Below are positions 15,407-23,700 of a DNA stretch of 64,000 nucleotides, in pieces; the first letter of the stretch is position 1; the number at the start of each line of letters is the position of its first letter. The stretch spans positions 1 to 64,000 of the forward strand of contig CAJFVO010000007.1 in the NCBI GenBank assembly GCA_904420555.1, in the 5' to 3' direction. This stretch comes from Candidatus Heritagella intestinalis. GTDB taxonomy: Bacteria; Bacillota; Clostridia; Oscillospirales; Acutalibacteraceae. A model generated the notes under the pieces. That model was not told the origin of the DNA and did no database searches. It saw nothing but the letters and a program-made list of their open reading frames with translations. The translations under genes were made by a program, and so were the position numbers.

Positions 15407-16243
15407 TTACGCCTTGGTGCCGGTGGCCTTCTTGGTGGTTCTCTTAGCGGCCGGCTTCTTGGCTGCGGTTTTGGCAGCGGGCTTCTTGGCCGGAGCCTTG
15501 GCGGCAGGCTTCTTCTCCTCCTTGGCAGGGGCAGCTTCCTTAGCGGGAGCGGCTTCCTTAGCCGGCTCTGCCTTGGCGGGGGTCTCTTCCTTTACGGGAG
15601 CTTCCTTTTTGGCGGGAGCAGCGGGCTTTTCAGCGGCCTTGGGCTCTGCCTTGGCAGCGGGCTTTTTGGCCGGAGCCTTGGCGGCGGGCTTCTTCTCCTC
15701 CTTGGCGGGAGCGGCTTCCTTGGCCGGCTCTGCCTTGGGAGCCTCTTCCTTTACCGGGGCTTCCTTCTTGGCGGGAGCCTCGATAGGCGGGCAGGCTTCC
15801 AGCTTCCACTGCTGGTTGTCGGCGTCCTCGGCCTCTTCCCAGATCTGGATGGCTGCGCCGTCCTCATCGCTCATGTCCACAACGTCCAGGCACTTGCCGG
15901 ACTTGCAGTTAAAGATCTTATAGCAGCCGTCGCTGGTGGGCTCCAGCTTCCACTGCTGGCTCTCGCTGCCTACATAGTCCCACTGATGGACCCAGGCGCC
16001 GTTGACTACGCCGCCGCTGATCACGTCCAGGCACTTGCCGGAATCCTTGGAGACCAGCTTCCAGATGCCCTTTTCCACTTCTTCCACATTCCAAAGCTGA
16101 TTGTCCGCCTGGGTGAGGAAGTACTGCTCCACAACACCGCCGTTATCCGCGCCGGACTCTGCGGAGAGGACCTTGCCGCTCTTCTTGTTGATGATGAGAT
16201 ACGTGTGACCGGATACGATTGCGCCTGTCTTTTTGACTGCCAT
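15407..16243 (-). CDS. Ricin-type beta-trefoil lectin with histone-H1-like Lys/Ala/Pro tail
   Basis: 278-residue protein without signal peptide or membrane segment. Residues about 8-140 form a ricin B-type trefoil with three repeats marked by DNQLWNVEE, ESQQWKLEP and DNQQWKLEA (QxW motifs), each preceded by a SGKCLDV or SGKVLSA strand. Residues about 152-278 are a low-complexity tail of PAKKEAP, AKPAKEAAPAKEE and AAKKPAAK units, ending in KRTTKKATGTKA, as in bacterial histone-H1-like proteins. The start at 16243 has AAGGAG eight bases upstream and a consensus promoter lies at 16345-16373. Function unknown. A cytoplasmic sugar- or polymer-binding domain tethered to nucleic acid or another polyanion by the basic tail is one reading; release by a non-classical route is another. 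Confidence 0.85.
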   Translation of the reverse strand: MAVKKTGAIVSGHTYLIINKKSGKVLSAESGADNGGVVEQYFLTQADNQLWNVEEVEKGIWKLVSKDSGKCLDVISGGVVNGAWVHQWDYVGSESQQWKLEPTSDGCYKIFNCKSGKCLDVVDMSDEDGAAIQIWEEAEDADNQQWKLEACPPIEAPAKKEAPVKEEAPKAEPAKEAAPAKEEKKPAAKAPAKKPAAKAEPKAAEKPAAPAKKEAPVKEETPAKAEPAKEAAPAKEAAPAKEEKKPAAKAPAKKPAAKTAAKKPAAKRTTKKATGTKA

Positions 16244-16344
16244 ATAAAACACTCCTTTGCATTGTCTGCTTCTATCCAGATATATGCGGAAAGGAAGGGC
16301 AGAACCTTCTTCTCCGTCATTGCCAAACCATGGGTACGGTTATG

Positions 16345-16373
16345 ATTGTATCATTCCCCTGGGAGTCTGTCAA
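16345..16373 (-). promoter_or_regulatory. Consensus promoter of the lectin gene
   Basis: On the minus strand TTGACA (plus 16368-16373) and TACAAT (plus 16345-16350) are exactly 17 bases apart, about 100 bases before the start codon. This close match to consensus predicts strong expression. Confidence 0.85.
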
Positions 16374-16680
16374 GGCGCAAAACCCGCATGAAAGCTGGAT
16401 TTTTTGTGTTTCACAGAGGCCTTCGACAGAACCTTTCATCCATATTCCACAAAAGAAAGCCACAAACGGCCCCTGCATAAGCAGGTTGTGAAAAAATGAA
16501 AGAAGCTGTTTCATTCCCTGAAAACCCCGAAACTTCTCAAAAATCCGGAGTGATGAAAACACGGGGAACTGTGGAGGCGCGGGACAGGGGAGAGGCGGGT
16601 TTTATTTGAAAATTCTGCTATCGGGTTTTATCCATTGAAAAATTTCTGGGTTACGGCGGAAAAGTTTTTCAGGGGGACGG

Positions 16681-16710
16681 TTTACACTGGGGCGCGGGGG
16701 GTGATACAAT
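16681..16710 (+). promoter_or_regulatory. Promoter of the metallo-hydrolase gene
   Basis: TTTACA (16681-16686) and TACAAT (16705-16710) are 18 bases apart, 43 bases before the start codon. Confidence 0.7.
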
Positions 16711-16753
16711 GGGAAAGAAGCGCGACCATTAGGAGAAAGAGAGGAAATCCGCC

Positions 16754-17503
16754 ATGAAAGAGGAAAAAAGCCCCTTGCGGCAAATCAACATCCGGGTGTG
16801 GTTCCTGCCGGCAGAGGAGGAAACCGACCGGCCGGTATTGGGCTATGTGTGGGGCGACCGGTGGAGCCTGCAAATTGACGCGGGGGCGTCCCCGGCCCAT
16901 GTGGAGAAGTTCCGCCGGGCCCTGGCCCAGCAGGGGCTGGCGGCCCCGTCCCTGGCGGTGCTCACCCATTGGCACTGGGACCACACCTTTGGCCTGGACG
17001 CCCTGGGGTGCCCGGCCCTTGCCTGCCAAAAGACCCAGGAGGCCCTCGAGCGGGTTTCCCGCTGGGCGTGGACAGAGGAAGCCATGGCCCGGCGGCTGGA
17101 AACCGGGGAGGAAATCCCCTTCTGCGACGAGCACATCCGCCGGGAATACCCGGATTTGCAGGCCATCCAGGTGCGGCCCGCCGACATGGTGTTTGAGAAA
17201 GCCCTGACCCTGAATTTGGGCGGGATTACCGCCCAGGTGCAGGAACTCCCCGCCGCCCATTCCCAGGATTCCGTCATTGTGGTGCTGCCGGAACTCCGCT
17301 TTGCCTTTTTGGGGGACGCGGTGTGCGGCGATTTCTACGGCCTGGACGGGGCCTATGACCCGGAGCGGCTCCGGCAGATGATTGACGCCCTGGAAGAGCT
17401 CCCCTTTGACCGGTGCATCACCGGCCACGGCAGCCCGGAGGACAAGGCTTCCCTGCTCCGGGAGCTGCGGGAAGAGGCCGGTTTGGCGCCGGGGAAGGCA
17501 TAA
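16754..17503 (+). CDS. MBL-fold metallo-hydrolase
   Basis: 249-residue metallo-beta-lactamase-fold enzyme of the glyoxalase II-like type, presumably cytoplasmic. Metal ligands are visible in order: THWHWDHTF (HxHxDH, about 71-77), His in PAAHSQDS, Asp in AFLGDAVCGD and His in ITGHGSPED. These bind a two-metal centre. The substrate cannot be read from the sequence; hydrolysis of a thioester or phosphoester is usual for the fold. AGGAG lies upstream of ATG 16754 and a promoter at 16681. It ends about 185 bases before the CoA ligase gene. Confidence 0.88.
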   Translation: MKEEKSPLRQINIRVWFLPAEEETDRPVLGYVWGDRWSLQIDAGASPAHVEKFRRALAQQGLAAPSLAVLTHWHWDHTFGLDALGCPALACQKTQEALERVSRWAWTEEAMARRLETGEEIPFCDEHIRREYPDLQAIQVRPADMVFEKALTLNLGGITAQVQELPAAHSQDSVIVVLPELRFAFLGDAVCGDFYGLDGAYDPERLRQMIDALEELPFDRCITGHGSPEDKASLLRELREEAGLAPGKA

Positions 17504-17687
17504 AAGCCGGAAATACGGGGAAATCCAGGGGGATTTTTGCGGAAAATACAAAAATCTATTGCAGAAACCCGGGAAAAAAGCTACAATAAGGATAATCTGC
17601 TTTTTCGAGTTAAAGCATCAATTACCCAAAAGCCCGGTGACGGCCGCCGGGCTTCGGTTACTCTTGACCAGGAAGGATGATGGAGAA

Positions 17688-19001
17688 GTGTCCTCTGTAT
17701 ATTTCAACAAAGAAATCGAGACCATGCCCCGGAAAAAAATCGAGGAGATGCAGCTGCAGCGGCTCAAGTGGATGGTGGATTACTGCTATAACAATGTGCC
17801 CTTCTACCACGAGCGGCTGAAAACCGCCGGCATTACCGGCGACCGGATTAAGACCCTGTCGGATATCCAGTACATCCCCTTTACCACCAAGGACGACATC
17901 CGGGACAACTACCCCTTTGGGATGCTGGCCCGGCCCATGAAGGAGATTGTGCGCATCCACGCCTCCTCCGGCACCACCGGCAAGCCCACCGTGGGGGCCT
18001 ATACCAAGCAGGATCTGGAAAACTGGGCGGAGCAGGTGGCCCGGCTGGCCTGGGCCGGCGGCGCCCGTCCCGAGGATATTTTCCAGATTTCCTTTGGCTA
18101 CGGCCTGTTTACCGGGGCTCTGGGCCTCCACTACGGCCTGGAAAAGCTGGGGGCCACGGTGATTCCCGCCTCCTCCGGCAACACCCAGAAGCAGCTGATG
18201 ATGATGCGGGATTTCGGCGTCACCGGCCTGGTGGCCACCCCCTCCTATGCCCTGTATCTGGGGGAGATGGTCCGGGAGGGCGGCTACCCGCCGGAGGCCT
18301 ACAAGCTGCGCATCGGCCTGCTGGGCAGCGAGGGCTGCACCGAAGAAATGCGCAGCCAGATTGAGAAGAACCTGCATATTTTCGTCACGGACAACTACGG
18401 CATGACCGAGCTCACCGGCCCCGGCGTGGCCGGCGAATGTGAATACCGCAATGGCCTGCACTTTGCCGAGGACGCCTTCCTGCCGGAGATTATCGACCAG
18501 GAGACCTTGGAGCAGAAACCCGAGGGCGAGGCCGGCGAGCTGGTAGTCACCACCCTGCTCCGGGAAGGGATGCCCGTGCTGCGCTACCGCACCAAGGACA
18601 TCACCCGGCTGAACTATGAGCCCTGCCCCTGCGGGCGCACCGGCTGCCGCATGGAGAAGGTCATGGGCCGCACCGACGATATGCTCATCATCAAGGGCGT
18701 CAACGTGTTCCCCTCCCAGATTGAGAGCGTGCTGGTGGGCACCGAGGACGTGGGCCCCCATTATCAGCTGGTGGTGCGCAAGAAGAATTTCCTGGATACC
18801 CTGGAGGTCAAGGTGGAGCTCATCGACGCCAGCCTGTTGGAGAGCTTCAGCGAGCTGGAGCGCCTGCAAAAGCGCATCCACGACCGGCTCAAGAGCGTGC
18901 TGGGCCTGGAAACCAAGGTCACCCTGGTGGAGCCCAAGTCCCTGGAACGGTTCCAGGGCAAAGCCAAGCGCATCCTGGATTTGCGGAACGAAAAGGAATA
19001 A
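17688..19001 (+). CDS. paaK: Phenylacetate-CoA ligase family enzyme
   Basis: 437-residue adenylate-forming ligase that activates an aryl acid with ATP and CoA. Motifs: NKEIETMPRKKIEEMQ at the N-terminus (family hallmark), the P-loop SSGTTGKPT, DNYGMTELTGPG and RYRTKDITRLN, and the hinge GRTDDMLIIKGVNVFPSQIE. GTG at 17688 is chosen as the start because the family begins a few residues before YFNKEIE and AAGGA lies upstream; the open frame back to 17382 overlaps the previous gene and is not coding. In gut anaerobes such ligases often serve aromatic amino acid catabolism together with indolepyruvate oxidoreductase, but no iorAB genes are in this window. Confidence 0.88.
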   Translation: MSSVYFNKEIETMPRKKIEEMQLQRLKWMVDYCYNNVPFYHERLKTAGITGDRIKTLSDIQYIPFTTKDDIRDNYPFGMLARPMKEIVRIHASSGTTGKPTVGAYTKQDLENWAEQVARLAWAGGARPEDIFQISFGYGLFTGALGLHYGLEKLGATVIPASSGNTQKQLMMMRDFGVTGLVATPSYALYLGEMVREGGYPPEAYKLRIGLLGSEGCTEEMRSQIEKNLHIFVTDNYGMTELTGPGVAGECEYRNGLHFAEDAFLPEIIDQETLEQKPEGEAGELVVTTLLREGMPVLRYRTKDITRLNYEPCPCGRTGCRMEKVMGRTDDMLIIKGVNVFPSQIESVLVGTEDVGPHYQLVVRKKNFLDTLEVKVELIDASLLESFSELERLQKRIHDRLKSVLGLETKVTLVEPKSLERFQGKAKRILDLRNEKE

Positions 19002-19052
19002 CAAACCCCGGCGGCTTTCCTGCCGGGAACCGTGGAAAAGGAGCAAGGAGCC

Positions 19053-19379
19053 ATGTTGGAACGGATCCAGAAAGCCCAGATTGTGCTGTTGATTGTGGGC
19101 CTGGTGGGCGTCTTTTTCGGGCTTACCGCCCGGATTTTCCGGTGGCTCCCCCTAATGGGGGAAGAGATGTACCAGGAACCCTTGGCCCTCTCTTATGGGA
19201 GCTGGGTGTTTTTGACGGCCGGAATTTTGTGCCTGGTGATGGTGGCGGTGCTGTGGGTGACGGAAAAAGATGTGGCCGAATCCCTGCGCGCCTACACAGA
19301 GAAGTTGGAAATCCTGGAATACAAGGTGAAAAAATTGGAGAAAGAGGCGGGGAATAGCAGAAATGAAGAAAGCGATTGA
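19053..19379 (+). CDS. Small membrane protein with C-terminal coiled coil
   Basis: 108-residue protein with two membrane helices (QIVLLIVGLVGVFFGLTA and WVFLTAGILCLVMVAVLWV) and a charged C-terminal helix (LRAYTEKLEILEYKVKKLEK) likely to form a coiled coil. No family was recognised. Start at 19053 is preferred because AAGGAG lies nine bases upstream. It follows the CoA ligase by 51 bases and overlaps the nucleotidyltransferase start by 17 bases, so the three genes are probably co-transcribed; no functional link is evident. Confidence 0.7.
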   Translation: MLERIQKAQIVLLIVGLVGVFFGLTARIFRWLPLMGEEMYQEPLALSYGSWVFLTAGILCLVMVAVLWVTEKDVAESLRAYTEKLEILEYKVKKLEKEAGNSRNEESD

Positions 19380-20124
19380 AGAAAAGCTCCGGGAAATTGC
19401 AGAGCGGGAAAATATCAAAATTTTATATGCAGCGGAGTCTGGCAGCCGGGCCTGGGGCTTTGCCTCCCCGGACAGCGACTATGATGTGCGCTTTTTATAT
19501 ATGCGTCCCCGGGACGCATATCTCCGGCTGGAAAAATTTCGGGACGTCATTGAGGAGCCCCTGGTGGGGGAACTGGACGTCAGCGGCTGGGATATTCCCA
19601 AGGCCCTGCGATTGCTGCACAGCTCCAACCCCACGCTGTTTGAGTGGGCAAATTCCCCCATCGTTTATCAGGCTGCCCCGGAATGGGAGTGGGTCCGGGA
19701 GGAAATGGACGGCTATTTTTCCTGCAGGGCAGGATTGGGGCACTATCTGAATATGGCGCAGAACAATATCCGCCATCATCTTCATACGCCTTCTGTCAAG
19801 TGGAAGAAGTATTTTTATGCCCTGCGGCCGCTTCTGGCCTGCCGGTGGATTCTGGAAAATTCCACCCCGCCGCCGGTGCCCTTTGAGAAACTGGTAAAGG
19901 CCCAGCTCCCCGCTGAACTGCTGCCGGTAGTGGAAACCCTGGTAGCGGCTAAAAAACGCGCTGGGGAAAAAGCGGAAGGCCCCCGAATTCCGGAACTGGA
20001 TCGTTATTTGGAGGAAGAGCTCCGGCACGTCAGAGAAAAGGCCGATGGACTACCGCCTGCCCCCAAGAAGGATTGGGAGGGGCTGGACGCTTTGTATCTG
20101 TCTTTGCTGGATGTCCGGCCATAA
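19363..20124 (+). CDS. Predicted nucleotidyltransferase (YcgL/RlaP-like)
   Basis: 253-residue DNA polymerase beta-like nucleotidyltransferase. The motif GSRAWGFASPDSDYDVRFLY (about 27-46) gives the GS signature and the two metal-binding Asp residues; a third acidic position is probable in GELDVSGWDI. The C-terminal half is helical and includes WKKYFYALRPLLACRW. It matches the family that includes RlaP of RNA repair operons and many uncharacterised proteins. No RtcB or ligase genes are adjacent, so a repair role is not supported here. The start overlaps the preceding gene and a terminator follows. Confidence 0.82.
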   Translation: MKKAIEEKLREIAERENIKILYAAESGSRAWGFASPDSDYDVRFLYMRPRDAYLRLEKFRDVIEEPLVGELDVSGWDIPKALRLLHSSNPTLFEWANSPIVYQAAPEWEWVREEMDGYFSCRAGLGHYLNMAQNNIRHHLHTPSVKWKKYFYALRPLLACRWILENSTPPPVPFEKLVKAQLPAELLPVVETLVAAKKRAGEKAEGPRIPELDRYLEEELRHVREKADGLPPAPKKDWEGLDALYLSLLDVRP

Positions 20125-20145
20125 GCTGTTTTCCTAAAATCAAAA

Positions 20146-20188
20146 AGCCCTTTGCTGTAAGGAAACGCTACAGCAAAGGGCTTTGTTT
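20146..20188. terminator. Terminator between the nucleotidyltransferase and aroK
   Basis: AGCCCTTTGCTGTA and TACAGCAAAGGGCT pair perfectly over a 9-base loop, with A-rich sequence before and TTTGTTT after. It serves the convergent genes on both sides. Confidence 0.9.
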
Positions 20189-20191
20189 GGG

Positions 20192-20716
20192 TTATTCGGT
20201 GGGCGACCCGGGCCGACAAAGAAGGTGCTGGATTCGCTCTACCACCATCCGGGCGGGGGCCCCGGCGGGGACAACCAAATCGGCGGCCTGCCGGTAGAGG
20301 GGCATCCGCTGCCGGTGGAGGGCTTCGATAAATTTCCGCCGGTCCGGCCGCTGGAGCAGAGGGCGCTGGGTGTCGGTTTTCAACCGCTCCTGCAGGGCGG
20401 AAAGGGGCACGTCCAAAAGCAGGATTTTCCCCGTCTGCCGGAAGAGCCGGACGTTCTCTGGGTTGAGCACCGTGCCGCCGCCGCTGGCAATCACCAGGCC
20501 CTCCCGGGCAGAGAGGCTCCGGGCGGCTTCGGTCTCCATTTGCCGGAAGGCCCCTTCCCCCTGGGCGGCGAAAATCTCCGAAACCGTCATCCCCGCCTGG
20601 TTTTCAATAAAGCGGTCCATGTCGATGAATTCCCGGCCGGTGGCGGCGGCCAGACGCTTGCCCACGGTGGTCTTGCCGCAGCCCATAAAGCCGCATAAAA
20701 TCAGGTTCTCCTTCAT
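20192..20716 (-). CDS. aroK: Shikimate kinase
   Basis: 174-residue cytoplasmic kinase that phosphorylates shikimate at the 3-hydroxyl in chorismate synthesis. Walker A is GFMGCGKTTVGK (about 9-20), the shikimate-binding Asp is in FIDMDRFIE, the Arg in the FRQMETEAARSL region, the GGG motif in ASGGGTVL, and the lid Arg in RPLL. Length is normal. The start has GGAGGG seven bases upstream and its ATG overlaps the aroE TGA, so the two genes are translationally coupled in the order aroE-aroK. Confidence 0.95.
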   Translation of the reverse strand: MKENLILCGFMGCGKTTVGKRLAAATGREFIDMDRFIENQAGMTVSEIFAAQGEGAFRQMETEAARSLSAREGLVIASGGGTVLNPENVRLFRQTGKILLLDVPLSALQERLKTDTQRPLLQRPDRRKFIEALHRQRMPLYRQAADLVVPAGAPARMVVERIQHLLCRPGSPTE

Positions 20717-21609
20717 GCTTTTCCCTCCTGAAAACGGCGGGCCATTTCTTCGGCGGCGTCCTGAATCAGCTGCTGGATGTCCTCCGGGCGATACTCGGAG
20801 CCGTCCCAGATCTGGTGGGCGGCCACGGCCTGCCACACCAGCATGGCCATGCCGTGAATGGCGGGGAGGTGCAGCTTTTGGGCCGTTTGGAGAAGGCGGG
20901 TTTCGTGGGGGTTGTACACCGCGTCAAACACCGCTTCGCAGCGGCTTATGACCATTTCAGACACCGGGCAGGCCTGGATGTTGGGGTACATCCCCACGCT
21001 GGTGCAGTTGAGGAGAAGCCGGAACCGGGCCGTGCCTGTTTCCAGCTGGCCATAGGTGCAGACCGTGTAAGCGCCGGTTTTCCCCAGGTTGGCGGCGTAT
21101 TGGGAAAGGGAAGCGCACAGGGCCCGGGCCTTTTCCACGCTGCCCTCCCGGACGGCAAAGGTCAGCTGGGGAGCGGGGACGGATTCCGTCAGGGCAAAGG
21201 CAATGGCCCGGGCTGCGCCGCCGCTGCCCAGCAGCAGGCAGGGGCCCTCTGGGGTGACGCCGGCGGCTTCCAGGGCTTTCAGGCAGCCGATACCGTCGGT
21301 GGTGTAGCCGGTGCTGACCCCCTCCCGGGTGCAGACCGTGTTCACGGAACCGAAGGCCCGGGCCTGGGGGCTGAGCTGGTCCAGCAGGGGCAGGATGGCC
21401 TCCTTGTGGGGGATGGTCACGTTAAACCCCTCCAGCCCCCGGAGGGTTTCCATAGCGCTTCCCAGATCCTGCGGGGGGATGTCCAGGGCCAGGTATTCCG
21501 ACGGCTCTTTCTGCGCCAGGGCAAAAAGCCGCTCATGGATAAAAGGGGACATGGTATGCCCGATGGGATGGCCGATGACGGCAAAATGCCGGAGAGGTTT
21601 TGTACACAT
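20713..21609 (-). CDS. aroE: Shikimate dehydrogenase
   Basis: 298-residue NADP-dependent enzyme that reduces 3-dehydroshikimate to shikimate. The N-terminus AVIGHPIGHTMSPFIHE binds shikimate, FNVTIPHKEA carries the catalytic Lys, GSVNTV and TDGIG complete the site, and LLLGSGGAARAIAFAL is the nucleotide-binding loop. NCTSVGM is also conserved. Start at 21609 has AAGGA nine bases upstream; upstream in-frame residues are a hydrophobic stretch read from leader sequence. It is the first gene of the aroE-aroK pair, giving two consecutive shikimate-pathway steps; other aro genes are elsewhere. Confidence 0.95.
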   Translation of the reverse strand: MCTKPLRHFAVIGHPIGHTMSPFIHERLFALAQKEPSEYLALDIPPQDLGSAMETLRGLEGFNVTIPHKEAILPLLDQLSPQARAFGSVNTVCTREGVSTGYTTDGIGCLKALEAAGVTPEGPCLLLGSGGAARAIAFALTESVPAPQLTFAVREGSVEKARALCASLSQYAANLGKTGAYTVCTYGQLETGTARFRLLLNCTSVGMYPNIQACPVSEMVISRCEAVFDAVYNPHETRLLQTAQKLHLPAIHGMAMLVWQAVAAHQIWDGSEYRPEDIQQLIQDAAEEMARRFQEGKA

Positions 21610-21868
21610 TTGACAGAATCCTTCTTTCAAAATGAGAATAAAAAGAAAAAAAGACAATATTTTTCGTTTTGATATTGACAAAGACGGTAATTGCTAATAA
21701 TATTTGGATATGGAAACTGCAAATCCCCCCACCGCACGGGCCGGCGGCCGGGAAAGCTGTCTGGATTGTATCACATCCGGCCGGGATTTGTCCATAGCCC
21801 ATGACTTTCAGGAAGGGTTTTCCGCGGACTCGGCCCATACTACTATACAGTAAAGGAGGTAACGGATT

Positions 21869-22096
21869 ATGGTATTTGAGAAGGTGAAGGCGATCCTCAG
21901 CGAGCAGTTCGACGTGGAGGAAGACACCATTACCAACGACACCAGCATTACCGAGGATCTGGGCGCAGATTCCCTGGATGTGGTGGACCTTCTGATGTCC
22001 ATCGAGGACGAGTTTGAGATCGAAGTGCCCGACACCGAGATTGAGAACATCAAGACTGTCGGTGAACTGGTAAAGTACATCGAGGATCACGCTTGA
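21869..22096 (+). CDS. acpP: Acyl carrier protein
   Basis: 75-residue acidic carrier that holds acyl chains on a 4-prime-phosphopantetheine arm in fatty acid synthesis. The attachment motif is LGADSLDVVDLLM with Ser at about residue 37, and the rest follows the four-helix ACP pattern (VKAILSEQFDV, EDEFEIEVPD, VGELVKYIEDHA). AAAGGAGG lies upstream of the start. No fatty-acid synthesis gene is adjacent, so this is a stand-alone acpP, divergent from aroE. Confidence 0.96.
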   Translation: MVFEKVKAILSEQFDVEEDTITNDTSITEDLGADSLDVVDLLMSIEDEFEIEVPDTEIENIKTVGELVKYIEDHA

Positions 22097-22226
22097 TTCC
22101 GTTTGCCGGTCTTTTATCCGCTGCGCGCCTCCGGGGAACCGGGGGCTGCGGCGGATTTTTGCGTTTTCCGGCATTTTGCTGCACAAAAGGCTCCAAGGAA
22201 TTTCTCCATTTTCCGGTTCTTTTCGG

Positions 22227-22255
22227 TTGAAATCTGAGGCATGACCCGGTATAAT
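22227..22255 (+). promoter_or_regulatory. Promoter of the oadB gene
   Basis: TTGAAA (22227-22232) and TATAAT (22250-22255) are 17 bases apart, about 59 bases before the TTG start. Confidence 0.8.
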
Positions 22256-22313
22256 AAAGAGGATTCCTGGCGGCGGCAGCCGCTAATTTTATCAAGAAGG
22301 AGAGTTAAACCTG

Positions 22314-23453
22314 TTGGGAGAGTTTTCTTTTCTCATTGAGGGCGCATCCTATATGGTCCAGCATTGGAATATGCTGATCATGTGGGTAATCGGCGGCCTC
22401 CTCATCTGGCTGGCCATTAAGAAGGATTTTGAGCCGGCCCTTTTGCTGCCTATGGGCTTTGGCGCAATCCTGGTCAACCTGCCCCTGCCCGGGGTGCTGG
22501 GGGACAACGGCATTGTCCAGTGGCTGTTTGAACACGGCATCGAGGCTTCGGAGGCCTTCCCCCTGCTGCTGTTCGTCGGCATCGGCGCCATGATTGACTT
22601 TGGCCCCCTGCTGTCCAACCCCAAAATGCTGCTCTTTGGCGGCGCGGCCCAGTTCGGCATTTTCTTCACCGTGCTGCTGGCAGTGCTCCTGGGCTTCCCC
22701 CTGGTGGACGCCATGAGCGCCGGTGTTATCGGCGCGGCAGACGGCCCCACCTCCATCCTGGTGTCCCAGAAGCTGGGCAGCCAGTACATGGGCGCGATTG
22801 CTGTGGCGGCCTATTCCTACATGGCCCTGGTGCCCATTATCCAGCCCATGGCCATCCGTCTGGTCACCACCAAGAAGGAGCGCCAGATCCGGATGCCCTA
22901 CAATCCCCAGTCTGTTTCCCGCACCACCAAGATCCTGTTCCCCATTATCGTAACCCTCATTGCCGGCCTCATCGCCCCGGACTCCGTGGCCCTGGTAGGC
23001 TTCTTGATGTTCGGCAACCTGATCCGCGAGTGCGGCAAGCTGGAAACCCTTTCTCAGACGGCCCAGGGCCCTCTGGCCAACCTGATTACCATTTTCCTGG
23101 GCATCACCATTGCCTTCCAGATGCAGGCAGACCAGTTCCTGAACTGGGGCACCCTGCTGATTATGGCTCTGGGTCTGGTGGCGTTTATTTTCGACACCAT
23201 CGGCGGCGTGGTATTCGCCAAGGTTTTGAACCTCTTCCTGCCCAAGGACAAGAAGATCAATCCCATGGTCGGCGGCGCAGGCATCTCCGCTTTCCCCATG
23301 AGCGCCCGAGTCATCCAGAAAATGGCTCTGAAGGAAGACAACCAGAACCACCTGCTCATGCACGCAGTAGGCGCCAATGTGGCCGGTCAGATTGGCTCTG
23401 TTGTGGCGGGCGGTATCATCCTCTCTTTGGCCGGAATGTGGGGGTTGATGTAA
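22314..23453 (+). CDS. oadB: Sodium-translocating decarboxylase beta subunit (OadB family)
   Basis: 379-residue multi-pass membrane protein that couples biotin-carboxyl decarboxylation to sodium export. Family blocks are visible: FEPALLLPMGFGAILVNLP, the FVGIGAMIDFGPLL segment, GVIGAADGPTSI with the conserved Asp of the ion path, FGNLIRECG, and GGAGISAFPMSARV. It starts with TTG (GAAGGAG upstream). The small OadG-like gene follows one base after the stop. The carboxyltransferase (alpha) and biotin carrier genes are absent, so the substrate (oxaloacetate, methylmalonyl-CoA or glutaconyl-CoA) cannot be told. Confidence 0.93.
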   Translation: MGEFSFLIEGASYMVQHWNMLIMWVIGGLLIWLAIKKDFEPALLLPMGFGAILVNLPLPGVLGDNGIVQWLFEHGIEASEAFPLLLFVGIGAMIDFGPLLSNPKMLLFGGAAQFGIFFTVLLAVLLGFPLVDAMSAGVIGAADGPTSILVSQKLGSQYMGAIAVAAYSYMALVPIIQPMAIRLVTTKKERQIRMPYNPQSVSRTTKILFPIIVTLIAGLIAPDSVALVGFLMFGNLIRECGKLETLSQTAQGPLANLITIFLGITIAFQMQADQFLNWGTLLIMALGLVAFIFDTIGGVVFAKVLNLFLPKDKKINPMVGGAGISAFPMSARVIQKMALKEDNQNHLLMHAVGANVAGQIGSVVAGGIILSLAGMWGLM

Positions 23454-23454
23454 T

Positions 23455-23637
23455 ATGATGATGCATTTTTTGACCAAGGCATTTGACAGTATCCTGGGTC
23501 CCGTCCAGATGAACGACATCTGGAAGTCCCTGGAACTGATGGGCAAAGGGATGCTGGGCATCTTCATTGTAATGGTGCTGATCTTCATCCTGATTTTCTG
23601 CCTGAACCGGTTTACCGGCAACAAGAAAGAGGACTGA
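23455..23637 (+). CDS. Small OadG-like membrane subunit
   Basis: 60-residue protein with one membrane helix (LGIFIVMVLIFILIFCLNRF) and a charged end (TGNKKED). It starts one base after oadB, and resembles the short OadG-related small subunits that stabilise sodium-pump decarboxylase complexes. It lacks the long Pro/Ala-rich tail of classical OadG. The start codon could be any of three Met in a row; the first is given. Confidence 0.8.
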   Translation: MMMHFLTKAFDSILGPVQMNDIWKSLELMGKGMLGIFIVMVLIFILIFCLNRFTGNKKED

Positions 23638-23700
23638 TTCCAAAAACGCAACTGCGGGGAAGCCCTCGGCAATTTCAATCAACAATAAGGAGCGATCGCT

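Larger units (their letters stand above)
16244..16753. other. 510-base gene-free divergent interval
   Basis: Contains the leader and promoter of the lectin gene on the minus strand and the promoter of the metallo-hydrolase on the plus strand. The rest (about 16380-16620) is AT-richer than its surroundings and shows no supported gene or obvious structure. Confidence 0.6.

Noticed and set aside
16317-16562. 81-codon minus-strand frame upstream of the lectin gene
   Set aside because: It covers the lectin promoter and leader, has no ribosome site and no motif.
17658-19046. 462-codon minus-strand frame opposite the CoA ligase
   Set aside because: Shadow of a strongly supported adenylate-forming enzyme.
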